Assembly: GCF_000298195.1 (NCBI RefSeq)
Contig: NZ_BAHC01000245.1
Location: 1-64,000, forward strand
Direction: 5' to 3'
Source: Gordonia rhizosphera NBRC 16068
Lineage (GTDB): Bacteria > Actinomycetota > Actinomycetes > Mycobacteriales > Mycobacteriaceae
DNA length: 64,000 nucleotides
Position 1 is the first letter of the stretch. Every line of letters starts with the position of its first letter. Positions 26,208 to 35,337 of the stretch are shown here, piece by piece. The position numbers were made by a program, and so were the translations under genes. Below the pieces are notes generated by a model, which did not search any database, was not told the DNA's origin, and saw only the letters and a list, made by a program, of their open reading frames with translations.

Positions 26208-26705
26208 ATGACTGCGCCGGACCCGACTGCGCGTGAGTCATCCGGACCCCGGCAACGCCGCATGCTCCTGCGGGTGGCGGGTGGTGTCGTCGTCGCGGTG
26301 ATCCTGGCCTTCGCCGGTTGGCGGGGTTACGTCGCGGTCCAGGACCGTGAGCACAAGAAATCCGAGGCGATCGAGCAGTGTCTCGACGCGATCCACGCGG
26401 ACATTCGCGAGCGCCTCGAAGGCGCCGGGACGTCGGCCTCCGAGGCCGCGAAGCAGGCCGAGCATGCCGAGTTCGCCAAGGTCGACGCCCACGCCACGAG
26501 CCTCAGCGACGACGACCTGACGCTGTTGCGCGATTCCGGGCGTACCCGCGACGACGTGTCCCGGGACTGGGCGGTCGACGGCGAGGTGGAGATCCCGGGC
26601 GATCTGCCGAGCGCCGCCCGGCTGGGCCCCTTCAACCGATTCGACTGCACCGCCGTGGTGTTCAAAGACGGCACGGTCCTGGTGACGCACCAGCAGATCA
26701 ACTGA
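26208..26705 (+). CDS. Hypothetical single-pass membrane protein
   Basis: This 165-residue protein has a short basic N-terminus (GPRQRRM) and one membrane helix at about residues 21-40 (RVAGGVVVAVILAFAGWRGY). A charged, probably helical, segment with Ala/Glu/Lys follows at about 45-90. The C-terminal domain ends FDCTAVVFKDGTVLVTHQQ. The orientation is likely N-in, C-out. GAAGGGGG precedes the ATG. I do not recognise the family. It lies between the TetR gene and the cyclase without overlap. Confidence 0.7.
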   Translation: MTAPDPTARESSGPRQRRMLLRVAGGVVVAVILAFAGWRGYVAVQDREHKKSEAIEQCLDAIHADIRERLEGAGTSASEAAKQAEHAEFAKVDAHATSLSDDDLTLLRDSGRTRDDVSRDWAVDGEVEIPGDLPSAARLGPFNRFDCTAVVFKDGTVLVTHQQIN

Positions 26706-26750
26706 CCTGATAGAACAGCGCACGACCCGACATCGACGAGAGGTAGCGAC

Positions 26751-27548
26751 ATGACCACCCCCGACACGGCCCTTGTGCCCACCTTCCTCGACGCCATCGC
26801 CGGCGGCCGTCTGGAGGTCGTCGACCTGACCACTCCGCTGAGCAGTTCCACGCCCGCGCTGCGGCTGCCGGCGCCGTTCGCGAACCTCATCGACTTCAGC
26901 CTCGAGGAGGTCAGTGCCTTCAACGAGCCGGGACCGTTCTGGCGGCACAACAACATCCACACCGGCGAACACATCGGCACCCACGTCGACGCGCCCGCCC
27001 ACTGGATCAGCGGCCGCGACGGCGACGATGTCTCGCAGATCCCGGTCAAGCGCCTCATCGGGCCCGCCGCCGTCCTCGACCTCACCGCCAAGGTCGCCGA
27101 CAACCCCGACTACCTGCTGACGGTGGCCGACGTCGAGGAGTGGGAAGCGACGAACGGTCGTCTCGCCGCAGGCGCGTGGCTGCTGCTGCGCACCGGATGG
27201 GAGACGCGCGGCGGATCGGAGGCGGAGTTCCTCAACGCCGACGAGACCGGCTCGCACACCCCCGGTGTCGAGGTCGGCTGCGCCGAGTGGCTGGCCACCG
27301 AGCGGGAGATCGCCGGTCTGGGTGTGGAAACCGTCGGAGTCGACGCGGGCATGGCCGGCGGGTTCGAGCCGCCGTTCCCGGTGCACTACCACTTCCTGGG
27401 CAACGACAAGTACGGCCTGACGTCGCTTCGTAACCTCGGACGCCTCCCCGCCACCGGCGCGATGCTGGTCGTGTGTCCGCTGCCCATCGTCGGCGGCACC
27501 GGCAGCCCGTCGCGGGTGCTCGCGGTGGTCGACGGGGCGGGGGCGTGA
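26751..27548 (+). CDS. Cyclase-family metal-dependent hydrolase (kynurenine formamidase-like)
   Basis: This 265-residue protein belongs to the cyclase/KynB-like family. The metal-binding signature HTGEHIGTHVDAPAHW is at about residues 66-81, and the partner segment is in VGVDAGMAGGFEPPFPVHYH near 197. Members hydrolyse amides or lactone-like rings with Zn or Mn in the cytosol. GAGAGG sits before the ATG, and the stop overlaps the next gene as GTGA. It forms a two-gene unit with a ThDP enzyme, suggesting a ring hydrolysis step followed by 2-oxo acid chemistry. Confidence 0.9.
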   Translation: MTTPDTALVPTFLDAIAGGRLEVVDLTTPLSSSTPALRLPAPFANLIDFSLEEVSAFNEPGPFWRHNNIHTGEHIGTHVDAPAHWISGRDGDDVSQIPVKRLIGPAAVLDLTAKVADNPDYLLTVADVEEWEATNGRLAAGAWLLLRTGWETRGGSEAEFLNADETGSHTPGVEVGCAEWLATEREIAGLGVETVGVDAGMAGGFEPPFPVHYHFLGNDKYGLTSLRNLGRLPATGAMLVVCPLPIVGGTGSPSRVLAVVDGAGA

Positions 27549-29209
27549 CGACCTACGGTCCCACCGTCGCCGATGTCGTCGGGCGCGTGCTCGCCGACAT
27601 CGGCGTCGGGCACGTCTTCGGGGTCGTCGGCAGCGGCAACTTCGTGATGACCAACGCGCTGCGCGACGGTGGTGTCCCGTACACCGCCGCCCGCCACGAA
27701 TGCGGTGCCGCGACGATGGCCGACGCGTATTCGCGGATGTCGTCGCGGGTGGGGGTCGTGTCGTTGCATCAGGGGTGCGGCCTGACCAACGCGATGACCG
27801 GGATCACCGAGGCTGCCAAGAGCCGCACACCGATGATCGTGCTCACCGCCGACAGCCCGGCTGGGGCCCTGCGCAACAACTTTCGCATCGAACAGGACGC
27901 CCTCGTCTCCAGCGTGGGCGCGGTCAGCGAGCGGGTCTATTCGGCGGCAAGCGTTGTCGCCGACGTTCAGCGCGCCTACGGCACCGCAGTCACCCGGCGA
28001 CGCACCGTGGTGCTCAATGTGGCGCTGGACGTGGCGGCCGCCCCGGCGACCGTCGAGGGGCCGGTTGCGGGTGACTTCTTCGAGGTGCCGCGGGTCCGCC
28101 CGACGGTGGAATCGGTGACCCGGCTCGTCGAGATGATCGGGGCGGCGCGCCGGCCGGTGTTCGTGGCCGGCCGCGGGGCACGCGGTGCCGGGCCGCAGAT
28201 CGCCGAACTCGCCTCGGCCAGTGGCGCTTTGCTGGCCACGTCGGCGGTCGCGAACGGACTGTTCGCCGACGACGAGTTCTCCCTCGGCATCTCCGGCGGG
28301 TTCTCGTCGCCGACGACAGCGGAGCTGATCGCGTCTGCCGATCTCATCGTCGGCTGGGGATGTGCGCTCAACATGTGGACGATGCGGCACGGCAAGCTCA
28401 TCAACCCCGACGCGGTGGTCGTCCAGGTCGACGACGACGTGGACGCGATCGGTGCCCATCGTCCCGTCGATCTGGGGGTGATCGGTGACTGTGGGCTGAC
28501 GGCAGCCGATGTGCTGGCGGAACTGTCGGGCCGAGAGCGGCTCATCGGGTACCGCACGGCGGAGGTGAAGTCGCGGATCGCGGAATCATCACGCTGGCAG
28601 GATGTTCCGGTCGCCGATTCGTCGACGGCCGATCACATCGATCCGCGGGCACTGTCCATCGCGCTCGACGAGATCCTGCCCGCCGATCGGATACTGTCGA
28701 TCGACTCCGGCAACTTCATGGGCTATCCGTCCACACACCTGTCGGTGCCCGACGAGAACGGCTTCTGCTTCACCCAGGCCTTCCAGTCCATCGGCCTCGG
28801 CTTGCACACCGCGATCGGCGCCGCGATAGCCCAACCCGACCGGCTGCCGGTGCTCGGGACCGGCGACGGCGGGTTCCTCATGGCGATCAGCGAATTGGAG
28901 ACCGCGGTGCGCATCGGTCTGCCGCTGGTCGTCATCGTCTACAACGACGCCGCCTACGGTGCGGAGGTCCATCATTTCGTCGGCGCCGACATGGCCACGG
29001 TGACCTTCCCGGACACCGACATCGCCGCCATCGCCGAGGGATTCGGCGCGACCGGAGTCACGGTGCGCACCGTCGGCGATCTCGACTCGGTGCGCGCGTG
29101 GGTTGATCGGTATGCGGCTGGGGAGACGATGCGTCCGCTCGTCGTCGACGCCAAGATCACCAGCGACGGCGGCTCGTGGTGGCTGGCGGAGGCGTTCGCC
29201 GGGCACTGA
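27545..29209 (+). CDS. Thiamine diphosphate-dependent enzyme, acetolactate synthase-like
   Basis: This 554-residue protein has the three-domain layout of the acetolactate synthase/decarboxylase group. The N-terminal pyrimidine domain carries the activating Glu in AARHECGAATMADAYSR near residue 51. A central domain follows at about 185-330. The C-terminal ThDP/Mg motif is GTGDGGFLMAIS with IVYNDAAYG near 438-476. The GTG start overlaps the stop of the cyclase gene. It probably decarboxylates or condenses a 2-oxo acid from the catabolic cluster; the exact reaction cannot be read. Confidence 0.9.
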   Translation: MTTYGPTVADVVGRVLADIGVGHVFGVVGSGNFVMTNALRDGGVPYTAARHECGAATMADAYSRMSSRVGVVSLHQGCGLTNAMTGITEAAKSRTPMIVLTADSPAGALRNNFRIEQDALVSSVGAVSERVYSAASVVADVQRAYGTAVTRRRTVVLNVALDVAAAPATVEGPVAGDFFEVPRVRPTVESVTRLVEMIGAARRPVFVAGRGARGAGPQIAELASASGALLATSAVANGLFADDEFSLGISGGFSSPTTAELIASADLIVGWGCALNMWTMRHGKLINPDAVVVQVDDDVDAIGAHRPVDLGVIGDCGLTAADVLAELSGRERLIGYRTAEVKSRIAESSRWQDVPVADSSTADHIDPRALSIALDEILPADRILSIDSGNFMGYPSTHLSVPDENGFCFTQAFQSIGLGLHTAIGAAIAQPDRLPVLGTGDGGFLMAISELETAVRIGLPLVVIVYNDAAYGAEVHHFVGADMATVTFPDTDIAAIAEGFGATGVTVRTVGDLDSVRAWVDRYAAGETMRPLVVDAKITSDGGSWWLAEAFAGH

Positions 29210-29288
29210 TCGGCGTCGTCGACCAGGATGCGCACCACGCGGTCGATCGTGCCCGGAACCGCGCGGTCGACCGGCGAGCAGCGCGTTG

Positions 29289-30230
29289 TCACCCGTTCTC
29301 GCTCAACAAGGCCGCCGCGTTTTCGGCGACAACCTCCCGCCAGGATTGACCCGCATCGGGCCATTCTGCATCCAACTGCTTCGCGAGCAGATCCACCGCG
29401 AACGCCGGGGTGAAGCAGAAGTCGCTGCCGTAGAGCAGGTGATCCGTGCCGAAACGCCGGGTGAACGCGCCGAGTTGATCGGGGATCGGGGCGCCGGCGA
29501 GGTCGAACCACAGTCGATCCCAACCCAGATCGCCCTCGACGGAGTGCACCAGACCGGCAAGCCGGAACAGATCGGTACGACTGAGGATCGCGGGGAGGAC
29601 CGATCCGCAATGCGGAACCACGAATCGGATCTCCGGATGACGGACGATCACGCCCGCCATCGCCAGATGCACGATCGTGCGGGTGGTGTCGAACAGGTAC
29701 TCGAGCAACGGCGCGGGAAAGCCGGTCAGCGCTGGATCGAAAGAGGGTGGCGCAGTGGGGTGAACGAACACGACCGCGCGTTGCGCGGAGAGTTCCTCCC
29801 ACAGCGGCTCGAGGGTGGGATCGCCGAGATACAGCCCGTGCGCGTTGGATTCGATGCCGACACCGCAGCGCCCGGCGACCGTGGCCGTGCGCCGCGCCTC
29901 GGCGATCGCGGCCCCGACGTCGGGTAGTGGGAGCGCCGCGAAGAACCCGAACCGGGCGGCATGTACGCCGGCCAGATGCGCCAGGAAGCCGTTCACCTCG
30001 CCGGCGAGTTCAGCAGCCACTGCGTCGTCGCCGAAATGAACTCCCGGAGAGGAGATCGACAGGATCGACCGATCGATACCGATCTGATCCATCATCTCCA
30101 GGTGTGCATCGGCCGACCAGTCGGGCCATGCCGGCATGGCATCCGGCGTCGTGTGTCCCGCGGCCTTGGCCGCCTCGACATACCAGTCCGGCACGACATG
30201 TGCGTGGACGTCGACCAGACCCTCAGGCAT
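29289..30230 (-). CDS. Amidohydrolase_2 (ACMSD-like) decarboxylase/hydrolase
   Basis: This 313-residue protein has the ACMSD/gamma-resorcylate decarboxylase fold. The metal ligands HxH are in VDVHAHVVPDWY at about residues 6-17, followed by VFVHPTAPPSF near 157, VVPHCGSVLPAI near 205, and the conserved Asp in LLYGSDFCFTP near 270. Members decarboxylate carboxylated rings or muconate semialdehydes, or hydrolyse. Its start overlaps the end of the acetoacetyl-CoA synthetase by eight bases, making it the last gene of the six-gene minus-strand operon. Confidence 0.9.
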   Translation of the reverse strand: MPEGLVDVHAHVVPDWYVEAAKAAGHTTPDAMPAWPDWSADAHLEMMDQIGIDRSILSISSPGVHFGDDAVAAELAGEVNGFLAHLAGVHAARFGFFAALPLPDVGAAIAEARRTATVAGRCGVGIESNAHGLYLGDPTLEPLWEELSAQRAVVFVHPTAPPSFDPALTGFPAPLLEYLFDTTRTIVHLAMAGVIVRHPEIRFVVPHCGSVLPAILSRTDLFRLAGLVHSVEGDLGWDRLWFDLAGAPIPDQLGAFTRRFGTDHLLYGSDFCFTPAFAVDLLAKQLDAEWPDAGQSWREVVAENAAALLSENG

Positions 30231-32220
30231 CGGAGCCTCCGAATCCCTTGGCGAACCGGGCGAAGTACTGCAGCGCATCCGGGTCGTCGACGGTGTCGAC
30301 CCCGGTCACCTGACCGAGCGGCCTACCCTGGATGAGTCGCTTGACCGGCACCTCCAACTTCTTGCCGGTCCGCGTGTGCGGGATGGCGGGCACCGTGATG
30401 ATGTCGTCGGGTACATGCCGCGGCGACGCTTCCGACCGAATGGCGGCGACGATACGGGCTCGCAGCGCATCGTCCAGCACACTTCCGTCGACGAGAACCA
30501 CGAACAGCGGCATCCAATAGCGGGACTCACCGAGCTCGGCGCCGATGACGAGCGCTTCGCGGATCTCCGGGAGCGTCTCCACGGCGTCGTAGATGTCGGC
30601 GCTACCGAGCCGAACGCCCTGACGGTTCAGGGTCGCGTCGGAACGGCCGGAGATGATCACCGAGCCCCGCTCGGTGACGGTGATCCAGTCTCCGTGGCGC
30701 CACACGCCCGGGAACGTGTCGAAATAGGCTTCCCGATAGCGGGTTCCATCGGGGTCGTGCCAAAAGCCGATCGGCATCGACGGCATCGGTGTGGCTATCA
30801 CCAGCTCGCCGACCTCGTCGACGACGGCCCGTCCATCGGCTCCCCATGCCTGCAGGTCGACCCCGAGCAGCGGCGCGGAGATCTCCCCGGGCCACACCGG
30901 CGTCGTCGGTGCGCAGCCGGCGAATCCACTGACCACATCCGTGCCACCGCTGGTCGACGCGACCTGGATGTGTGCGCCGACCTCGTCGTGTATCCAGTGA
31001 TAGCTCTGGGCGGGAAGCGGGGCGCCGGTACAAGCGATGGCGCGCAGCGCAGACAGGTCGAACTGCGTGGCGGGGTGCAGTCCGGCCGCGGCCCCGGCGG
31101 CCAGATATCCGGGACTCACGCCGAGCACCGACACGCGATGGTCCGCGGCGATCTCCCAGAGCCGTTGCGGCCCCGGATAGCCGGGACTGCCGTCGTACAG
31201 CACGACCGTTGCGCCCACCAGCAGCCCGGAGGCCACCATGTTCCACATCATCCAGTTCGTCGTGGTGTACCAGAAGAACCGGTCACCGCGGCGGAGGTCG
31301 TTGTGCAGGCCCATGACCTTGAAATGGTCGATCACCACGCCGCCGTGCGAGTGCACGATCCCTTTCGGGACCCCAGTGGTGCCGGACGAGAACAGTACCC
31401 ACAGCGGGTCGTTGAACTCCACCCGCACGAACTCCGGTTCCACTGATTCGGCGACGACTTCGGCCCACTCGGCCTCGCCCGCCGGAGCATCGGCGTCGGC
31501 CCATCGGTCCAGCACCGGCACCCGCAGCACCGCCCGCACCGTCGGCATCGCATCTCGGAGTCGTGACACCTCGTCGCGCCGATCGTGCTCCGTGCCGTTC
31601 CAGCGGTAGCCGTCCGCGGCGAGGAGGACGGTCGGCTCGAGCTGCCCCAGCCGTGCTTGCGCACCCGCGGCACCGTAGTCCTGGCCGCAGACCGCCCACA
31701 CCGCACCGATGCCGGTCGTCGCGAGCAGCCCGACGACGGCGTGCACGGTGTTGGGCAGATACCCTACGACGCGGTCACCGCGACCCACACCCCGCGCTCG
31801 CAACCACCGCTGCAGGGCGCCGACATGCCCGCGCAACGTATCCCACGAGACCTCCGTCATCGATCTGTGCTCGTCGATGCCGATGATCGCCGCATCCGGA
31901 CCGCTGTGACGTAGGGCGTGTTCGGCGTAGTTGATCCGTGCATCGGGGAACCAACGAGCTCCCGGCATGGCGGTGCTCGGCAGGACATCGACGGGCACAT
32001 CGTCGACCATGACGTCGAAGTAGTCGACCACCGCCGACCAGAAATCGGCTGGGCGGCCGACCGAGTACCTCCACAGATCCCGATACCCGGGATATGTCTC
32101 GCCGGTCCTCGCGGAGATGAGCGCGGTGAACTCGGTGATCTGGGTGGTGGCCGTGGCGGCCGGGTCGGGTGCCCAGATCGGCGCGCAGATCTCCGACACC
32201 GACTCCTGGTGGACGGTCAT
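30223..32220 (-). CDS. Acetoacetyl-CoA synthetase
   Basis: This 665-residue ANL-superfamily ligase matches acetoacetate-CoA ligase in length and motifs. The N-terminal linker is WSAVVDYFDV. Motif A3 is LWVLFSSGTTGVPKGIVHSH near residue 275, and the substrate region is TTTNWMMWNMVASGL. The adenylate loop has HGDWITVTERGSVIISGRSD, and the catalytic Lys is in HTRTGKKLEVPVK near 617. It makes acetoacetyl-CoA from acetoacetate, ATP and CoA. Downstream of a ring-cleavage dioxygenase and an FAH hydrolase, it fits recycling acetoacetate from the pathway. Confidence 0.92.
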   Translation of the reverse strand: MTVHQESVSEICAPIWAPDPAATATTQITEFTALISARTGETYPGYRDLWRYSVGRPADFWSAVVDYFDVMVDDVPVDVLPSTAMPGARWFPDARINYAEHALRHSGPDAAIIGIDEHRSMTEVSWDTLRGHVGALQRWLRARGVGRGDRVVGYLPNTVHAVVGLLATTGIGAVWAVCGQDYGAAGAQARLGQLEPTVLLAADGYRWNGTEHDRRDEVSRLRDAMPTVRAVLRVPVLDRWADADAPAGEAEWAEVVAESVEPEFVRVEFNDPLWVLFSSGTTGVPKGIVHSHGGVVIDHFKVMGLHNDLRRGDRFFWYTTTNWMMWNMVASGLLVGATVVLYDGSPGYPGPQRLWEIAADHRVSVLGVSPGYLAAGAAAGLHPATQFDLSALRAIACTGAPLPAQSYHWIHDEVGAHIQVASTSGGTDVVSGFAGCAPTTPVWPGEISAPLLGVDLQAWGADGRAVVDEVGELVIATPMPSMPIGFWHDPDGTRYREAYFDTFPGVWRHGDWITVTERGSVIISGRSDATLNRQGVRLGSADIYDAVETLPEIREALVIGAELGESRYWMPLFVVLVDGSVLDDALRARIVAAIRSEASPRHVPDDIITVPAIPHTRTGKKLEVPVKRLIQGRPLGQVTGVDTVDDPDALQYFARFAKGFGGSDA

Positions 32221-32249
32221 GAATGCTCCTCTGTGGTGCGGTGATCGGT

Positions 32250-33173
32250 TCAGGCCGCGCTGTGTGCGCCGGTCATCAGAGCGGCGAGATCCTCGGGCGC
32301 GAGGAACGACGGGGGTGGCGGCGGGCCCCAGCTGAACAGACCCTTGGCTCCCTCGACCACCTCGGGTGTCCACAGCTGGTCGTCGACGATGGAATCCATA
32401 TCGGAGTAGTACTCGCTGAAATTGCCGGCCGGATCCTTGAGATACCAGAAGAAGTTCGAGCCGGCGTAGTGACGGCCCAGCCCCCACACGTGCCGGTCGG
32501 GATCGGCCTCCAGCATCCGCATGGCACCGCGCCCGACCTCGTCGACGTCGTCGACCTGCCACGACGTGTGATGCAGGAAGGTCACCGGGGCCTGCTGCAC
32601 GAGGATGTTGTGATGATCGGTCGAGCAACGCAGGAAGGCCGCGAGACCGGGTACCTCGTCACTGATCTTGAAGCCGAGTCCGTGGGTGAAGAAGCGCTGG
32701 GTGACAGCGTGATCGGTGCTGCCGATGACGGCGTGGCCCAGCTTGCGGGGCGTCACGGGGGTCTCGCGCAGCACGGCCGGTGCCCGGCGCGTCTGTCGCT
32801 CGAGCCGGCCCGGCCCGTTGTACGGTGTCGCCTCGACCCGGGGCTGGGTGATCCGTGGCTGCACTTCGACGGTCGCTTCGATGCCGGTGGCGGCCTCGAA
32901 CGCCGCGATGGTGGTTGCGTTGCGCTGGAACGGGATTCCCAGACCGTCGAGATTGTGGGCGATCCGGTCGATGTCGTCGGGGTCGTCGGCGCCGACGGTC
33001 AGCGCGACGAGTCGCCGCGACGGCGCGTCGACGATACGGAGTTGGCGCCCACCGTCGGTGGTGGACAACCAGCCGTCGGCCCCGGGAGTCAGACCGAATT
33101 CGGTGTAGTAGGCGGAGGTGTCGGCGACGTTCGGTACACCGATGGTGACCGACGCCAGACGATGCAGTGTCAT
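32250..33173 (-). CDS. VOC-family extradiol ring-cleavage dioxygenase
   Basis: This 307-residue protein has the two-domain type I extradiol dioxygenase layout. The N-terminal VOC module starts RLASVTIGVPNVADTSAYY. The C-terminal catalytic module carries likely Fe(II) ligands: His in LGHAVIG near residue 147, His in LHHTSWQVDD near 202, and Glu in GNFSEYYSD near 254. It should open a catechol-type ring at the meta position. AAGGAAC precedes the start. It lies between the FAH hydrolase and the CoA ligase. Confidence 0.88.
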   Translation of the reverse strand: MTLHRLASVTIGVPNVADTSAYYTEFGLTPGADGWLSTTDGGRQLRIVDAPSRRLVALTVGADDPDDIDRIAHNLDGLGIPFQRNATTIAAFEAATGIEATVEVQPRITQPRVEATPYNGPGRLERQTRRAPAVLRETPVTPRKLGHAVIGSTDHAVTQRFFTHGLGFKISDEVPGLAAFLRCSTDHHNILVQQAPVTFLHHTSWQVDDVDEVGRGAMRMLEADPDRHVWGLGRHYAGSNFFWYLKDPAGNFSEYYSDMDSIVDDQLWTPEVVEGAKGLFSWGPPPPPSFLAPEDLAALMTGAHSAA

Positions 33174-33185
33174 GATCGAAGTTCC

Positions 33186-34055
33186 TTACTCAGAGTCGGA
33201 TACGAAGGTCTGATGCAGTTCACCGATCCCGGTGATCCAGCTGTCGAGGTGTTCGCCCGGCGCGAGGAAACGCTTCGGGTCGCGTCCCGCGCCGACGCCG
33301 GACGGGGTGCCGGTGAAGATCACGTCGCCGGGGTAGAGCGTGACGTTGCGTGACAATTCCGCGACGAGCCGTGCGACGGGGAAGATCAGATCGCGGGTGC
33401 GGCCTTTCTGCATCTGTTCGCCGTCGATGGTGCAGCCGAGTTCGAGGTCGTCCCGATCGGGCACCTCGTCGGGGGTGACCAGCCACGGACCCTGCGGGGA
33501 GAATCCCGGATAGGACTTGCCGAGGCCGAATTGCGGAGCGGGACCGCGGGTCTGGGTGATCCGTTCGGAGATGTCCTGTCCGACGGTGAGGCCGGCGATG
33601 TGACCCCATGCCTGGTCCTCGCCGATGTTTGTGGCCCGGCGACCGATGACGGCGACGAGTTCGACCTCCCAGTCGACGGCACCGCCGTCGGGGATCACGA
33701 CGGTCGTGTCGGGACCGGAGAAGCTCGACACGTACTTGGTGAACACCGGCGGGAGGTTCGCCGGTGACTCGAATCCGGACTCCGCGGCATGCTCGTGATA
33801 GTTGAGCCCGATCGCGAAGACCTGGCGCGGCGATGGCGATGGCGCGCCCAGTTCGGCGCGATCGATGCCGATGGTCTCCGCGCTGTCGGTGTCGAAAGTT
33901 GCTGCCCACCGGCACAGGTCGGGCCAGAGGTCGTACAAGGGGGCCGGGTCGGGGCCGAACCGGCCATCGGAGGCCGTGGCGAGGTCGATACCCCGCTCTA
34001 CGCCCGCGTCCCCGATCACCAGGGTTGCGCGGCCGGCATGGTTGGCAATACGCAT
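33186..34055 (-). CDS. Fumarylacetoacetate hydrolase-family protein
   Basis: This 289-residue protein has the FAH fold. The start of the catalytic domain is VFAIGLNYHEHAAESG near residue 80, and the metal-binding Glu residues lie in VDWEVELVAVIGRRA near 125. The C-terminal signature is LYPGDVIFTGTPSGVGAG near 246. Members hydrolyse C-C bonds of acylpyruvates, or hydrate or decarboxylate meta-cleavage products. Next to an extradiol dioxygenase and an acetoacetyl-CoA synthetase, C-C cleavage releasing acetoacetate is the simplest reading, though not proven. Confidence 0.92.
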   Translation of the reverse strand: MRIANHAGRATLVIGDAGVERGIDLATASDGRFGPDPAPLYDLWPDLCRWAATFDTDSAETIGIDRAELGAPSPSPRQVFAIGLNYHEHAAESGFESPANLPPVFTKYVSSFSGPDTTVVIPDGGAVDWEVELVAVIGRRATNIGEDQAWGHIAGLTVGQDISERITQTRGPAPQFGLGKSYPGFSPQGPWLVTPDEVPDRDDLELGCTIDGEQMQKGRTRDLIFPVARLVAELSRNVTLYPGDVIFTGTPSGVGAGRDPKRFLAPGEHLDSWITGIGELHQTFVSDSE

Positions 34056-34086
34056 GTGAGATTCTTCCTTTCGTGGTGGGGTGTGC

Positions 34087-35292
34087 TCACACCATCGGGG
34101 TGATCGGCTCGTCGACGCCGAGCAGCGCCTTGCCGTAGATCTCGTAACTCACCGCCGGGGCGACGATGGCGTGGCGTGCCGCGGTGGCGGAGTCGCGCCA
34201 GATCCGCTGCAGTGGGCTGACTTCGGCGAACGATCCGGCACCGTGTGCGGACAACAGAATGTCGATGGCGCGGGTGATGCAGTCGGCGACGTACCCGGTG
34301 TCGGACTTCACGCGGGCGCGGGCCAGATGGTCGGGGTAGTCGTTGCGCAGGGCGGCCTCATCGATGTCGGCGGCGGCCCGGTAGGCATGCAGATGTGCGG
34401 TATCGATCAGCCGGGCCGCCTCGGCGATCTGCAGCTGGAACGCCGTCGACTCCTTCTGCGCGGTGAAGAAGGTGTACGAGATCGGCTTCTTCGCGGCCTT
34501 CTCGATGACGAAGTCGAGTGCGGCACGGCCCATGCCGAGCTGCGGACCGATCAGGACCAACGCAAGCACCGGGATGAGCGCGGACCGGTAGAGGACTTCG
34601 TCGGTGTGTTCGGTGGGATAGTCGCCGCCGATCGCGGGCGGAACACTGAGGACACGGTGATCGGGTACGAAGACGTCGTCGGCAATGAGGCAGTTGCTGC
34701 CCGAGGAGCGCATACCGGCGACGAACCAGGTGTCCTCGAACTCCATGTCGGAGCGAGGGATCAACGCGCAGCCCTGGTCGACCACGTTGCCATCGGCGTC
34801 TGTGATCGGGATGCCCATGACCGCCCAGGTGCAGTGGTGGGAGCCGGAGTTGTAGTACCACTTGCCGGTGACGCGATAGCCGCCGTCGACCTTACGGGTC
34901 TGTGCGGTCGGCGCCAGCACGCCGGACACCTTCGCGTCCGGGTCCGCACCGAACACCTCGTCCTGGGCCCTCTCCGGCATGAGGCCGACCAGCCAGTTAC
35001 AGACATTGGTCAGCGTCACCACCCAGGACGTGCCGCCGTCGGCCTCGGCCACCGCCGCGGAGACGTCCAACATGGTGCGCATCGACGTCTCGTAGCCGCC
35101 GTACCGCTTGGGCACGGAGATCTTGAACAGTCCGGCGTCGGTGAGTGCCTGGATGCTCTCCTCGACGACCCGGCGGTCCTTCTCACCCTGTGCCGCGTTG
35201 CGGGCGAGCAGCGGCTTGAGTTCGCGGGCGCGCGCGACAAGCTCGGCGTCGGTGGGGACGACGGCGGTGGGCGTCGGCGTGGTGATCGTCAT
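34087..35292 (-). CDS. Flavin-dependent monooxygenase, acyl-CoA dehydrogenase fold (HsaA-like)
   Basis: This 401-residue protein has the acyl-CoA dehydrogenase fold but no CoA-type catalytic Glu region. It resembles class D flavin monooxygenases such as HsaA: PLLARNAAQGEKDRRVVEES near residue 28, GKWYYNSGSHHCTWAVMG near 143, and QRIWRDSATAARHAIVAP near 363. With reduced flavin from its partner it would hydroxylate a phenol to a catechol. GAGGAGAAC precedes the ATG. The flavin reductase lies 45 bp upstream and the FAH hydrolase downstream. Confidence 0.88.
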   Translation of the reverse strand: MTITTPTPTAVVPTDAELVARARELKPLLARNAAQGEKDRRVVEESIQALTDAGLFKISVPKRYGGYETSMRTMLDVSAAVAEADGGTSWVVTLTNVCNWLVGLMPERAQDEVFGADPDAKVSGVLAPTAQTRKVDGGYRVTGKWYYNSGSHHCTWAVMGIPITDADGNVVDQGCALIPRSDMEFEDTWFVAGMRSSGSNCLIADDVFVPDHRVLSVPPAIGGDYPTEHTDEVLYRSALIPVLALVLIGPQLGMGRAALDFVIEKAAKKPISYTFFTAQKESTAFQLQIAEAARLIDTAHLHAYRAAADIDEAALRNDYPDHLARARVKSDTGYVADCITRAIDILLSAHGAGSFAEVSPLQRIWRDSATAARHAIVAPAVSYEIYGKALLGVDEPITPMV

Positions 35293-35337
35293 TGTTGTTC
35301 TCCTCGGATGGGGGGTGGGATCTGGGTCGGTTGGGGA